Program-made: the position numbers and the translations under genes
Assembly (NCBI RefSeq): GCF_033568475.1
Contig: NC_133122.1
Coordinates: 143,785,402-143,849,401, forward strand
DNA from: Henckelia pumila
Lineage: Eukaryota > Streptophyta > Magnoliopsida > Lamiales > Gesneriaceae
DNA: 64,000 bases
Direction: 5' to 3'
In this document: positions 1 through 11,637 of the stretch, in pieces
Layout of the letters: every line of letters begins with the position of its first letter
Position numbering within the stretch: the first letter of the stretch is position 1
Notes under the pieces: generated by a model
Seen by the model: only the letters and a program-made list of their open reading frames with translations
Databases searched by the model: none
Told to the model about the DNA's origin: nothing

Positions 1-303
1 AAATTCTGCTCGTTTTACGTGCATAGAACTAGGAGGGTGGATTTGAAATACGTTATTTTGTTTGAGCAAATTCATTTGACAATAATGAAATTGAAATCTC
101 AAATAGTTGATTTGTGAGTCGTTGTGATTGATTCTAAGACAATAAGTTATTTGGAAATCTCCCATCAAATATTTTTCGAATTCAAATTCTTCTAATCAAA
201 CGCAACCTAATTTTAATTACCAACAGAGTACCAATCATTTTTTATCTACCCCTCTTTTTGTCATCATGACATCAAAAATATTCCCTTAAAAAAATCAAAT
301 ATG

Positions 304-341
<38 letters not shown>

Positions 342-1299
342 CTAGTCAAGAATCAAGATATCTCTCCCACAATATTTTTTTGAAATTAGAATTTCTAATT
401 AACAAAAGTATTATATTTTTTAATGTATGTAATGATGTTCCTTTTTCCCGATTATTTAAATGATCTCAAAAGTTTCGAAATAATTAGAAAGTACTTAATT
501 ATGCAAATTGCCCGACAGAATAAACAAAAGACACAAACAAGCACGATGAAGAAGCTAATTTTCAATCCTATAGCTCAATTCCATTATTTTTGTAAGCATG
601 CACGCCTTTTAATTTTTTTTCAGATTTTTTTTTAATCAAGAGGTCTTAAATAAACCAATCTAAGGCCTAAATAGGGACGTAGATTAAATTTCGTCAAAAC
701 CTAACCACTTTCAAGTTTCAATCATGCCCATTTAACTATATTAATTACGCAAAATTATGCTCTCCACTCACATTGTTTTTTAAGTAGTCTCTAATAAAAC
801 GGTATAACGAGTTCGACTCAATTTATAAAAAATAAAATTGACCCATGAAATTATCTTAAGAAAAAATTTTACTTTATTTTAAATCAGTAGCATCACATGA
901 TTATATTTGATCGTGATATATATTATAACTACTTTAGGTATTATTTAGTTTATGATCGTTTAATTTGCGACGGTATTATATATGGTTCACTTTTCTAGTA
1001 TATATTTATGTATCATGTACTAAATTAATTATATTTTGAAACCTTTTTATATATAATTTTGTGCATATTTTATAAATAATGAGATTCTATCTATATATAT
1101 ATATATATACTTCTTGCTTCTTAGTGGTACGCATGCTTCACATCATGGCCTCCTACTATTTACGTACTATTAGGTAATAATTATTATTCAAATAAATGAG
1201 ACAAAAACATAAAGATTGATTAATAACAATTAATCTTTTCAACCAACCAAAACCCCACAAAAAAAAATAAATAAATAATAAAATTACCAAGACACTTAC
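1..1299. other. AT-rich stretch without a recognisable exon
   Basis: No coding exon can be supported here. The stretch lies immediately 3' of a perfect splice donor of the BRX-family gene, so it is probably that gene's second intron and the remaining exons lie outside the window. It contains a (TA)n tract at about 308-340 and another at about 1097-1109. A short open frame at 423-635 is AT-rich and resembles nothing I know. Confidence 0.5.
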
Positions 1300-1818
1300 C
1301 TGAATCGGACTCGCTTGAGATCATTCCCACCCTTGGGCAAGGACAAGAAGGTAATTAGCACTCCCGGTTCGACCTGAGCCACCCACTCTTTCGGCTCGCT
1401 CTCTTCCACGAACACGACCGGCTCGACTCGGCGGCCGCTGGCTGACGCCGCCGGGGTCCCGTCACCGCTCGAGATCACCTTCAGCCTCGACTCCAGCTCC
1501 TTCCTCCCGGAGCTCGAGCTCCATGCCCGCCTGTACAATGCCCGGCGGGCTTTGTCCGGCTCTCCGCCGCACCTCTTCTGCTGCTCCGCCGCCTGATTCG
1601 CGCAGGGCGTGCAGTGGCGGTAGGCGCCGGAAGCCTTCAAAGCCATGTCCTTGATCTGCGAAGCACAATAGTTTCAGAATGAAAACAGGAAACTCAAATC
1701 GATATATGCAATGAATTTCAATTCATATATATATATATATATATATGTAATATGTAACCTGAGAGGAGAGGGTTTTGGTGGGTTGTTTAGCACTGGAATG
1801 CTCCATGCATGTAAGCAT
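1300..1818 (-). CDS. BRXL: BREVIS RADIX (BRX) family protein, first two coding exons (partial)
   Basis: Exon 1 (1759-1818) encodes 20 residues starting MLTCMEHSS and ends CAG/GTTACA. Exon 2 (1300-1655) begins after an intron with a CAG acceptor and runs to donor CAG/GTAAGT, so the reading phase is kept. The N-terminus has the family signature IKDMALKASGAYRHC (about residues 21-35), a middle region rich in K, R and S, and the start of the first BRX domain, EPKEWVAQVEPGVLITF at about residues 107-123 followed by GGNDLKRVRFS. Known for the family: BRX proteins are plant-specific, plasma-membrane- and nucleus-associated regulators of auxin-linked protophloem and root growth, with two tandem BRX domains. 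The second half of domain 1 and all of domain 2 are not in the window, so the gene runs off the left edge behind a long intron. The split between BRX and BRX-like paralogues cannot be settled from this fragment. Confidence 0.9.
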
Positions 1819-2632
1819 TTTCTTCTGTTCTAAAGATCATAGCATTTCTGAAGAAGAAAACGTAACGTACTTAGTGAAGAAGGAATTGAAGTTGATAAAG
1901 AAGAAGAAGATGATAGATAATACATTTGAAAATTGCCTGGTTTAAGATATATATATATATTTGAGGCTTTTAACTAAGGCTTCTTTTTCTTAATTTTTTT
2001 TTACTTTTTTTTCAACTTTGGCCAAAATTAGGGTGATATCGCTTGACGGATTAATTTTATAAAACAAAAGTAAAGAACTATACTCTTTGTACTTTAATTT
2101 ATTTATTACATTTATAAAATAGAATAGAATGCTTGTTAAATGTACACCTAGCACATTTTATCTTATTAAGTAATGTTGGCAAAATGATTTTTTTTTGGTC
2201 GATTATAACTTATCAATTTTTTGGTTTTGATACATTAACTATTAGTTTTCAACTATTTTGGTCAAATTGCTTACGGGTCATCGAAAAATGATGATATGTC
2301 AAACTTTCATGTCATTAAATGAATCAAATAACCGAAAATTAAAAGTTTGTATAACAAAACCCTTGCAAACTTTGAAAAGTTAATGGAATAAAACAAACAA
2401 AAAATGGACAAGTTAATTAACTCAAAAAAAAAATTAATCATTTTCCCATTAATGTTTGATAAAATTAAGTACCGTTAAACATTAATTCTCGTTTTCAATG
2501 TTAAATTTTGAAATTATTTATCAAGATATATTGCTCTCGGGGACCGTGCTTATGATGGGTTAATATAGCCCAATTATTATTTAGCATACTAGATTGTGCT
2601 TAAAATTCAGCTCACTAAATCAGGTACAGTCT
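1819..2632. other. BRX upstream region
   Basis: This is AT-rich DNA upstream of the BRX start codon, expected to hold its promoter and 5' UTR. A (TA)n-like TATA tract lies at about 1948-1962, roughly 130-145 bases before the ATG when read on the minus strand. No other gene is visible. Confidence 0.4.
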
Positions 2633-2640
2633 CCTTTTAG

Positions 2641-3677
2641 TAGGGGTGGCAAAAATTCCCGAACCCATCTCATTTTCCGTCCTTAAAAAATCTCAATCCG
2701 AAATTTTTTCGATCCGAAATTTCGGGATTTTTCTCATCCCGATAACGGGATAGGGAATAAAACCTTATCCCTACGGGATTTCCGACCCGTCCCAAAATAA
2801 TATAATAATATATTTTATTAATAACTTTGTTAATATAATAAGCTAAATTAATATTCTTAGGTTTCATCTCATATAACTAGGGGTGAGTTTTCGGTATACC
2901 TTATAAAAATTATTGGCATGAAAAAAATTCATACCGGTATCGAAATCAAAATTCTGAAATGTTGGTATGGAAAAAATCTATATTGGTACCACATAGATTC
3001 CAAAAAAAAAAATCAATAAACCAAAAAAATGTCTATATTTCAAAAAAAGTTCGGTACGGTATGCAAAAAAGTCGGTATTTTAGCTCGGTATCTCAGCCCT
3101 ACATATAACACTTAATTGTGGACTTAATTCACATAATTTTTATTGTTGAAACGATCAAATTGTAAAATCACGAAATGACATTTTATTTTTGTGTATTTTT
3201 TTTAAATAAATTAATAATTTAATTAATTCATATTTATAATTATCTAATTAGAACAAATATGTAGAACAAGATCAAAAGATTAATTTGACAATCTATTTAA
3301 TTAATTTTATTTAGTAATTGTATCCGAACATTTTATTAATAATTATCCGATACATTTTTTTCTTAACAAAACCTTGAAACATTATCCAGAATATTTTAAT
3401 ATTATATGTTTTAAGTTGAATATTTATTTTTATTTATGAATATAATTTTCTATATAGTATATTTAATAGCATAATCATATTTTTTATTTGTTTGAACGAA
3501 ATTTTGAATATGAAAAAAAAAAATCGGGATTTTCTCTCCCCACCCGACGGGATCCCGAATATTCGGGTTCCGAAATATTTCGGATACAAGATCGAGAAAA
3601 AAAAAATTTCAATTCTTTTCGAAACGGGAGTTGGGTAGAGGGTTTACAGGACGGGTCCCGACCTTATTTCACTCCTA
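2641..3677. mobile_element. Non-autonomous hAT-type DNA transposon
   Basis: The element starts TAGGGGTGGCAAAA and ends TTTCACTCCTA, giving short imperfect terminal inverted repeats. It is flanked by a perfect 8-bp target duplication CCTTTTAG (2633-2640 and 3678-3685), the length expected for hAT elements. Subterminal regions are rich in TCGGGAT and CCCGAA palindromes. No transposase is visible. Another hAT is nested inside it at 2878-3101. The element at 10931-11637 shares its subterminal motifs. Confidence 0.8.
2878..3101. mobile_element. Nested hAT-type MITE (224 bp)
   Basis: It starts TAGGGGTGAG and ends CTCAGCCCTA, and is flanked by a perfect 8-bp duplication CATATAAC (2870-2877 and 3102-3109). 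The interior is rich in CGGTAT and GGTAC motifs arranged as inverted copies. It inserted into the larger hAT at 2641-3677 and so is younger than it. Confidence 0.8.
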
Positions 3678-3719
3678 CCTTTTAGTGATTTATTGACGTC
3701 TTTTATTAAGGCACATAAA

Positions 3720-4310
3720 TTCAACTAGGGTCATTAAGGCCAAACCTGCAAAACTCTCCGAAAATCTATAAGTAGTTCAACTAACTTCATTTTCAAGTTA
3801 CGCTCTCTATTTTCAGTCAAATTCAATAGTTCTCTAGAAAATTTATTGAAAAAATACTGACTTGAGCGTCAGACTATATATCTTCATTGGGCAACCCCCG
3901 ACGCCATTCACTTTTTTTTGTTTTGGAGGTAACAACCACGAAGTTAACTCTTTGAACTCAAGTAATATTCGGTCTTTGGATATCCATGAACTTGCACATA
4001 TTTTCTCTGATTGGATATTATCATTTTTTTCATATTGTAATGCCTCAAAATTATTTGCAAAATATCCCACTATTTTCTTCTTGTAACTTGTAAGACTCTT
4101 CTTTTAGTTCAAAGAAATATCTGAACCCCATCCATTGAAACTTCTTTCTTAGCTCAAAACTCAAACCTTTTTGGGTTACTTTCACGAACTCTATATCAGG
4201 CAAGAAAACTTTACACTTATTATTTCCTCTTGCATATGTCGATATACACATCAAGTACATAATCCCCATTCTTTTGGGTGATTCGATCTAGATAGATCAG
4301 CACTACACAC
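3720..4310 (+). mobile_element. Probable decayed LTR fragment (Gypsy type)
   Basis: The segment around 3790-3910 has the pattern TTCTCTAGAAAA, then GACTTGAGCGTC, then GGGCAACCCCCGACGCC. I associate this pattern with LTR U5/leader regions of plant Tat/Athila-type Gypsy elements. No clean ends or target duplications are visible, so the limits are approximate. Short overlapping open frames on both strands here are not convincing genes. Confidence 0.35.
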
Positions 4311-4319
4311 TTCTTGCTA

Positions 4320-6140
4320 ATTAGTTCGCAAAATTATCGAGATTGGCCAACTCCCCACATTGGATAGTGAATTTGGCTGTGGTCCACACTTGACTATCCA
4401 TTCTTGCCACAAAAAATTTTATAGTTGCCGGCATGAGAGTCACGATTACATCAAATTGATTGAAATGATAGTACAAAAAATCCAAATTCTAATCTCCTTG
4501 AAAAATATTACGCTAAAAAAATGACACTGGAAAGTGGAAAACAAACTCCTGGCATAATTTTGTATTTACAATAATATGTAGGAATCTAGAAAGATAAAAA
4601 TATAACAAATATGATTACAAAATTTATGGAAAGTAGACTAAAAATATGAAAAACATTTGAACTAGGCTAACTAAAATTTGCAGAGTGATTGCAAGTATAT
4701 GAGTTGTTTGAGATGTCCTCCATTTATTCCGATTCTTTTCGTTCGTTTAGTTATTGGTGAGTTTCCCACTGCTTACTCTTTTCCACGATCACAGAGTGGA
4801 ACCATTTTCCTGCTTTCATACCGATTCAAGTTATTCGGAATAACAAATGGGCTTTAGTTGATCAATCTATCTTATTGGGCTTGGTCCAATTTAATTGGGT
4901 TGCATAATTTTAGTCCAACAACTATCTCGATGTTAGTGTTCCAATTTAATTGAGTTGCATAATTTTAGCCCAACAACTATCTCGAAGTTGGTGTTGAATT
5001 TTGACATGAGAAAAGAGATAAGATAATGAGTTGGAGATGACCATATCTTCTAAAGGGCTAGTCTATAATGATTGGATAATTTTCTTCTACTTTTAAACCT
5101 TACCAGCATTACTCGAATGACGCATTTATGGGTGAAGATTTATCAATACATGTGGGGTTCATTGAAAAAATAATAGACTCTGCATTGTTGATAAGTCTCA
5201 ACCCTTAAATCTGCATCGAGACCGTGTCAGTACAGGTAGAATCTCACTTACTTGGATTGTAGACTAACCCTTTGTTTTTAATATTTTAAAATTTATGTAA
5301 TTGATTTTTTTTAATCAACTAAAGCCACCTCTGTAAAATTAAAGCTCATCCCACTCCCCACAAAATGTCCTGATATATTACATTGTCATATTACATTGTC
5401 TGATATCTATATTATATCATAATAGTTCAACCTCTTACACTAATCGATTTTGGTGTGTCAAATCACACCAAAAATTATTCTCATTTTACCCTAAATTTAG
5501 CACACATCACTTTTATGTTAGATCTTAAATGACTAAATTATCCTCGTTTTTCTCTAACAACCTTATCTCCTTTTATCTTTATTTTTTTCCTCAAATTTCA
5601 TCATTTATCAATTCTTATTAAATTATTTACAATTTTTTTATCAAATTATCAAGCACATAAAAATCATGTGTCTCGATCGCTAATGTATATTATATTGCAC
5701 ACGCTTGCGGTCATTAGTTTTGAATAGTGTTTGGTGATTGGCAGTAGAATTTCTTTAGATTTTTCAAATGTGTTTTAAAATATATCGCATATAAAATCAT
5801 TTAGATTGCTTGTTTGGTTATTATTTGAATAATTTTGTTGACGAGCCATTGATTGGTTATTTTTTTATTTAAAAATTATTTTCAAGCCATTTATTTGCCA
5901 TAAATTCCCTTATATATTATCATTAAGGATGGGAAAAACTAAAAAATGTTTTGTATATCGAGTTTATACTTTATCGTACGTAAAATATAATTTAATTACA
6001 TTTTCAATATTCTGAAAATTTCGGTATGGCACGATAATGAAAATGAACTAGATAACGGTATGACATTTGAAAATTTTAAAATATATCAAAACATTGAAAC
6101 AAAAGAGTTTCGTGACTCTATAATACTAGGAAATGATAAG
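4320..6140. other. AT-rich intergenic DNA
   Basis: I see no gene here. It contains a 55-bp tandem duplication (4886-4995). At about 5930-6090 there are CGGTATG-type motifs like those in the small hAT at 2878-3101, but no clean ends. Confidence 0.4.
4886..4995. repeat. 55-bp tandem duplication
   Basis: Two adjacent 55-bp copies (4886-4940 and 4941-4995), both starting CCAATTTAATTG, differ at only a few positions by eye. Confidence 0.85.
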
Positions 6141-7735
6141 TTAGGGGGTGTATTCAATCCAGAGTTTTAATGACTTTCAGTGACTTTTTAAAATGATAGA
6201 CTTTTTGTGGAGTTGATGGATTTTTATTAACTTTTATAGAATCTCACGGATTTACAAACATATTGGCATGGATTCTTTGTAGACTTTTGAAGGACTTTTA
6301 TAGAGATTTGAAAACTTTTCATACAATTACATGAATTTGTATCTTTAATATATCTTATTATTTTTCTTTTTTTTTTCCTTTGAAATAATAATTATTTGAC
6401 ATAAATAATAAATTAATTTGAAATTTTTTTTTAATTTATTGATGAAAATGGATTCATTTATTTTAAATTTATATATATATATATATATATATTAACGTAA
6501 CAAAATTATAAACTAAAAAATTTACGATTGTGTAAAGTTATTTTTTTTTAAAAACCATATGATAAATTATAAATTATTTTATCAATTATATCATTAAAAA
6601 ATATTTGTAGATTTTTATTTTTTATCGTGTATGTTATCAACTAATCAAATATTTAAATTAAATCATATTATAATTTTTTGAATCATATATTATTATCATT
6701 AAATATTATAATTATTGGTATAAATCATAATTAAAAAAGCACAAAATATTTTGAAAATTTCAAATATTTAAATAATATTTGTTATTTTGATTTTAGGAAA
6801 AGAACGAATATATAATTCATTTTGAATACGGGAGAGAGTGAGATAGAGAGGAGATTCATTTTGAATATGAGAGAGAGTGAGATAGAGATGAGTGAGATAG
6901 TGAGGAATGAAGAAATGTGAGAAAGAAAAGGAAATTATGAGTTTTATTATTTTGAGAAATTCATCCAAATCTTTGGGTTATACTAAAGACTTTTTTTTAC
7001 AAATATAGTTGTATCTTAAGCATTAATGTTTGTATGTCCATGATTTTCATAGAGTTATTATGAAACGCCTAGTACTACTAAATGCGGAATTTTTTTTTTT
7101 TTTTTTTTTACTATATACATATACGCCCATACATATATGTATAAACATTAAAAATAATATTACAAATAATAACTCGCTTAATTAACAAAAATAAAAATAA
7201 TAAACAGTTATTTGATAAAATCTTGAGTCATGCAATAGATAAAATAATGTTTATAGTGAAAATTTATAACTTATGTCTACTAAAATCATGAAAAATCAAT
7301 AATTAATCATAACCACTGAAAACATAAAAATATCCTGAATATATAACTCATGCATAAATAAAATCCTAGCGAGACGGTCACGGGGCCACTGCCATGCTCG
7401 CTCATACGTCCTCGCCACCGGTAGGAGCTACATCATACTCACCTGCACCATATAAGCGTAGTGAGCCTAGAGGCTCAACATGTCTAATCCTTTATAACAA
7501 GGGTTAAAATAATGCATCACGTAGATACTAATACATATACATGTACATGAGCATGCATGTAAACATTTTTCATAACATAAATGCTGAATCATAAATCATA
7601 AACATAACATAACAATCTTCAACATACATAACATAATTGAGCATGTCATAAACATAAAAACTGAGTATGGTCATATCCATGAATGTGACTAATAACTGTG
7701 CCGACTGATCAGTCTAAAGAACCATCGTACGTGGC

Positions 7736-7841
7736 GGTGGATAAATCCACCTCTATGCCGGTAGTAAACTACATCTGTGCCAGTGGTAAAACCACTTCTA
7801 TGCCGGTAGTAGAACTACCTCTGTGCCGGTGGTAAACCACC
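7736..7841. repeat. Minisatellite of five tandem hairpins (about 25-bp period)
   Basis: Five consecutive units are separated by CTMTGCC-like spacers. Each contains a perfect inverted repeat: GGTGGAT/ATCCACC (7736-7751), GTAGT/ACTAC (7761-7772), AGTGGT/ACCACT (7782-7796), GGTAGT/ACTACC (7805-7819) and GGTGGT/ACCACC (7828-7841), with loops of 2-3 bases. The arms differ between units but always complement each other. Confidence 0.9.
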
Positions 7842-8558
7842 TCTGTGCTGTCACATCACTTCAATTTCCATAAAAATATTTTACATGCTCAATTCTTAAT
7901 CATAAACACATCATAAAATATTTCATGTATGCATGCACTGAAAATTTGTCCGTAATATATATTTAATTTATTTTTCATAATAAATATACTTATACTAAAA
8001 TATGAATTTCATGCATAAAATAATTAAATATATATTCCGGACTTATTTAATTTTTTTTTCCATGGATTGGTCCAGACTGCTGATCACTCATCTAGGCCCA
8101 TTAATCTTAACTTAAAGCCCATAATTAATAAATAATTTTAAAAATTATAATTTTTACTAAAATAAAATACTTAAATGTTATTGGGCTTAAATAAAAATAT
8201 TTAGGCCCAATAACTAATTAATTCATAAAAATTCCTAGACTGACCCAATAAAATCACTGACTAGCCCAAAAATTCCGATGGGCCCACGGGCCCATAAAAT
8301 TATTGGGTTAACTTAAAAATAATTTAAAAAGCCCAAATAAAATTATTTGGAAGCCCAAATAATTTTATTTCTAATTAAATGTCCCAAAAACCAATTAAAA
8401 CATTAAACATTTTAAAATTAAAATACTCGAGCCCGGCCCACCTAACCCGGACCCGGACTCACCTGACCGACCCAATACCCTACAGACCTGACCCACTACC
8501 CTGACCCGACCCGGATCCACCCAAAACCCCAACCCGTAGCCCCCCTCCCCACATACGT

Positions 8559-8650
8559 GACCTGCACATAATTGTGCAGGTCTCGGCCGTGTAGCAGCAG
8601 GCCTTTATGGCCTGCTGCCGGCCAGCTCCGGCCACCCACCGGCCGGAGCT
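8559..8650. repeat. Three consecutive GC-rich perfect hairpins inside the solo LTR
   Basis: Hairpin 1 is GACCTGCAC-ATAATT-GTGCAGGTC (8559-8582, with more than 20 bases split by its loop). Hairpin 2 has arms GCAGCAGGCC and GGCCTGCTGC around TTTAT (8594-8618). Hairpin 3 has arms AGCTCCGGCC and GGCCGGAGCT around a 7-base loop (8624-8650). All arms are perfect. The block is far more GC-rich than the flanking LTR. Confidence 0.9.
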
Positions 8651-9941
8651 CCACAGCCTCGACCTAGCCAACGTCAATACGGTTCCAACGAGCCATCCCT
8701 TGCTTTAACCCGATACCTATACAGCCCTAGAGAACCATTTTCGGAATCCCGAAAACCATCGTAATCTGCTTTGCAACCAACACAAAACCGATCGTTCATG
8801 GATTTCCCAGCCCTTAACAACCAAGCCACCTTGAACACTAGACTCCTAGGGACCCTAGCACGACCCCTACTCATGAGCAGCAGACCCGGAGCCTTCCATT
8901 CAGAAAGAAACGTGAGGGAAATAACATGGCATGCAAGAGCCGTGAGCAACAAAGAAAATTCATGCAAAAAAATATGGTCTGCTCGTGTTGTGGAAGACTT
9001 TATGCACCAATTTCGAAAATAACTTCAATGTTGATGGTTTCAAACGTAACAAATAATATACAGCTTATACGGTGTAAAAAAAAAGATTTAAACATGCATC
9101 AAAACCTTACCTACATGCATAAATCGAAAAGTTCATGATAAAAAAAAAATCTGGAATAAAACCATCATGCGTGAATAGTAGCTTATATGGTGTTCAAACG
9201 AAAGAATAGACATGCCTTTGATAATTATTGGACAACGATTGATGCGTTTACGGGACTCCGGGACAACGAACGGACCAAAAACCTTCAAAGGTGGAGCTTG
9301 GTTGGATCGGCTATGGGGGCTTGAAACCTACTGGAACGAGAGAATGGGAGTGAAGGGGATGGGTGAAGTCGGCTGATGGGTTTCCATTGGTAGGGTAGGT
9401 TTTAGGTTTTAAATAAATTAAATAGAATAAAAAAATAGGATATTAATTTAGGAATAAAATCATGTCTAATTAAATATTTAAAACCCTAAATAAATAATAA
9501 TAATCTGATGAAAAAATATTAAATCCCGAAATATCAAATTAGGGAATTTTTAAATATTAATAAAAGTCCTTAAAATGACTTATTTTGGCCAAAAATCAAT
9601 TCTTAAATTAATATATAATTAAATACTAAAATTTTCTTGACACAATACCTTAAAATAATATTTTAAGGCTCAAAAACTCATAAAATATTTTTGGCTAAAT
9701 ATTTTGGCATCTCGTCCGTCCACGGTCCCGTCTACGCAATCCACTCAATAAAATTCTTAAAAATCTAAAAATACAATAATTATGGGTTAAATGCTAAAAA
9801 TAAATTTTAATCATGCATATAATTCACATAAATGTCATTTAACCCAAATATAATTTTTTAAATAATTAATTTCCCTAATTATGCATGCGAATTCACGTAT
9901 TAAAATTTTCGGGTGTTACATATTAAAAGTTCATTGATATT

Positions 9942-10116
9942 TTGAATAACACTAGACTTTTATAGAGTTTTTAAAAGTCCAGGTTGAATATCACTTGACT
10001 TTTAAAACTCTATAAAAGTCTATTTTGAATACCACTAGACTTCTATAGAGTATATAAAAGTCATGATTGAATACCTTTAAACTTCTAAAATGCATAGAAG
10101 TCAATAATTCTCCGGA
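9942..10116. repeat. Tandem repeat of palindromic units (about 42 bp)
   Basis: Four units start with TTGAATA at about 9942, 9984, 10025 and 10067, and a fifth start lies at 10117. Each unit contains an inverted repeat of the GACTTTT/AAAAGTC kind around an AT-rich centre. They form the right subterminal part of the Tourist-like element. Confidence 0.75.
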
Positions 10117-10156
10117 TTGAATAAGTGTATTCATTTCAACGATGCATTTAAAAAAA

Positions 10157-10159
10157 ATG

Positions 10160-10196
<37 letters not shown>
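10157..10196. repeat. (CA)n/(TA)n microsatellite
   Basis: A (CA) run is followed directly by a (TA) run. Confidence 0.9.
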
Positions 10197-10922
10197 GAAA
10201 TTGTTATTCACACTCTAATTTTTGTTATTCACACTCCATCTTCAATTTTTATATCATTTATGAACAATATTGTCCTTCAATTGATTGTTATTTATTTTGA
10301 TAAATTCATTAGTTATTCCTAAAATAAGTTACTCTAAAAATAATCCTAAAACAATTTATCTGAAATTTTAATTTTAATTAATCAAAAGGTTTTAGTTAAA
10401 TATGTTAATATCCTTAAATTTTATAAAATATACAAATAATAATAAAAATATTTTCTTTAAACTTATCATTAATTCAAAACTGTTATAGAATTGTCAATCT
10501 AGTTGCACATGAAATGACTAAAATTAGCTTAATTTATAACAGAAACTTAACTTTTGATCATGCAGTTTCTCTGTGTATCAGTCATTATATAAAAACCGAT
10601 CTGATGTTTGTTTAATGAAATTTGAATCATCATTAAAAAAAACAACAAGAAGATCCCTTTACATTTTGCACTTTATCTATGAAATGTTGGTAAATTATAA
10701 TTATAATCATAATATCTATAATAAAATGGAAGACTGCAAATAAAATATGTCGTTTTAGCAGCGTTTGTCGTTTTCCACTTGAATATATATATTCGTTTGC
10801 TAGCACGTCATTCATGTGCAAAACAACAAAGCGAAAGCAGTAGGGGCATTCTCGCAAATTAACTCAATTATTTGGTCAATTATGAATCCAAACAGTCTCA
10901 CTCTCATCTAACGCCGCGTGTT
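10197..10922. other. AT-rich intergenic DNA
   Basis: I see no gene or element with supportable ends. A short minus-strand open frame at 10633-10857 has AT-driven composition and no recognisable motif. Confidence 0.4.
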
Positions 10923-10930
10923 ATTCTATC

Positions 10931-11637
10931 AAGGGGTGGGATCGTCGGCACCCATCCCGCAACCCCTTATTCGATTTTCATTCCGATAAAAATTAAGATA
11001 TTTTTTTCTCTCGATCTTGCATCTGAAAAGTGTTAAGATCCGAATATTCGGGATTTCGAACATTCTGAATCTCGTCGGATCGGGAGAGGGTAATCCGAAC
11101 AATATTTTTTAAAAAAAATTTCTATGAAAATATATTTTTTTTAAAAAAAATTATGAAGAATCTCAAACAAATATTAGTATATTGTAAATAAATTAAAATT
11201 TCTTTGTATATAATCATTACAAACTAAAACATCTTTTTAGTATACAAATAAACTAAAACAACTACTTAATTAATACAATTAAAATATATAATTATTCATA
11301 ATAATAAAAAAACAAAATAAAAATTTATAACTTAATGTTAATATTAAAAAAGATAAATATAAATATAAAAAAATAATTATATGGTATATAATTATAAAAC
11401 ATTAATATTAAAACATAAAATTATAAAAAAAATTCTATTTTTTAATTAAAAATATTATTTAAAAAAATTATTAATATATTCGAATCGGGTCGGGAATCCC
11501 GTCGGGTAGAGTTGTCTATCTCGATCCCAATCTAAAAATTGATCGAGTCGAAAAAATTTTGAAACGAAAAAAATTCAGAACAAAAACGGATAAAAAATCG
11601 GAAAAAATCGGAAATTTTATGAATTTTGCCAACCCTA
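10931..11637. mobile_element. Non-autonomous hAT-type element related to 2641-3677
   Basis: The ends are AAGGGGTGGGATC and TTTTGCCAACCCTA, flanked by a perfect 8-bp target duplication ATTCTATC (10923-10930 and 11638-11645). Like the element at 2641-3677 it has subterminal CGAATATTCGGG, TCGGGAAT and CGATCCC palindromes around an AT-rich core. An open frame at 11559-11813 merely runs out of its right end and is not a gene. Confidence 0.75.

Larger units (their letters stand above)
7061..9920 (-). mobile_element. Solo LTR of a Gypsy-type element (2,860 bp)
   Basis: Read on the minus strand the sequence starts TGTAACACCCGAAAATTTT and ends GGCGTTTCA, the TG...CA form of an LTR. A perfect 5-bp target duplication TATTA flanks it (7056-7060 and 9921-9925). 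There is no second copy and no gag or pol in the window, so it is a solo LTR left by LTR-LTR recombination, or less likely a non-autonomous element. The TGTAACACCC start is common among plant Gypsy chromoviruses. It contains a hairpin minisatellite (7736-7841) and three GC-rich hairpins (8559-8650). Open frames of 65-97 codons inside it at 8480-9138 have no support as genes. Confidence 0.85.
6144..10123. mobile_element. Probable Tourist/PIF-Harbinger-like MITE split by a solo LTR
   Basis: The left end reads TTA followed by GGGGGTGTATTCAATCC, a Harbinger-like terminus next to a TTA target. The right part holds the complementary GGATTGAATA at about 10114-10123, but the expected CACCCCC terminus is missing or altered, so the right limit is uncertain. 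The interior consists of repeated GACTTTT/AAAAGTC palindromic units. The solo LTR at 7061-9920 lies inside it. No transposase is visible. A (TA)n tract sits at about 6470-6491, and a GA-rich direct repeat at about 6800-6900. Confidence 0.5.

Noticed and set aside
3843..4269. Overlapping 72-75-codon frames on both strands
   Set aside because: The region looks like a decayed LTR; frames on opposite strands overlap completely and lack motifs.
5930..6090. Third hAT-like MITE with CGGTATG motifs
   Set aside because: Motifs resemble the element at 2878-3101 but no ends or target duplication could be found.
7736..7841. Possible CRISPR-like array
   Set aside because: Units are about 25 bases, palindromic, contiguous and lie in a plant LTR; there are no unique spacers.
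8480..9138. Four open frames on both strands, 65-97 codons
   Set aside because: They lie inside a solo LTR with defined target duplications; the higher GC there explains the open frames.
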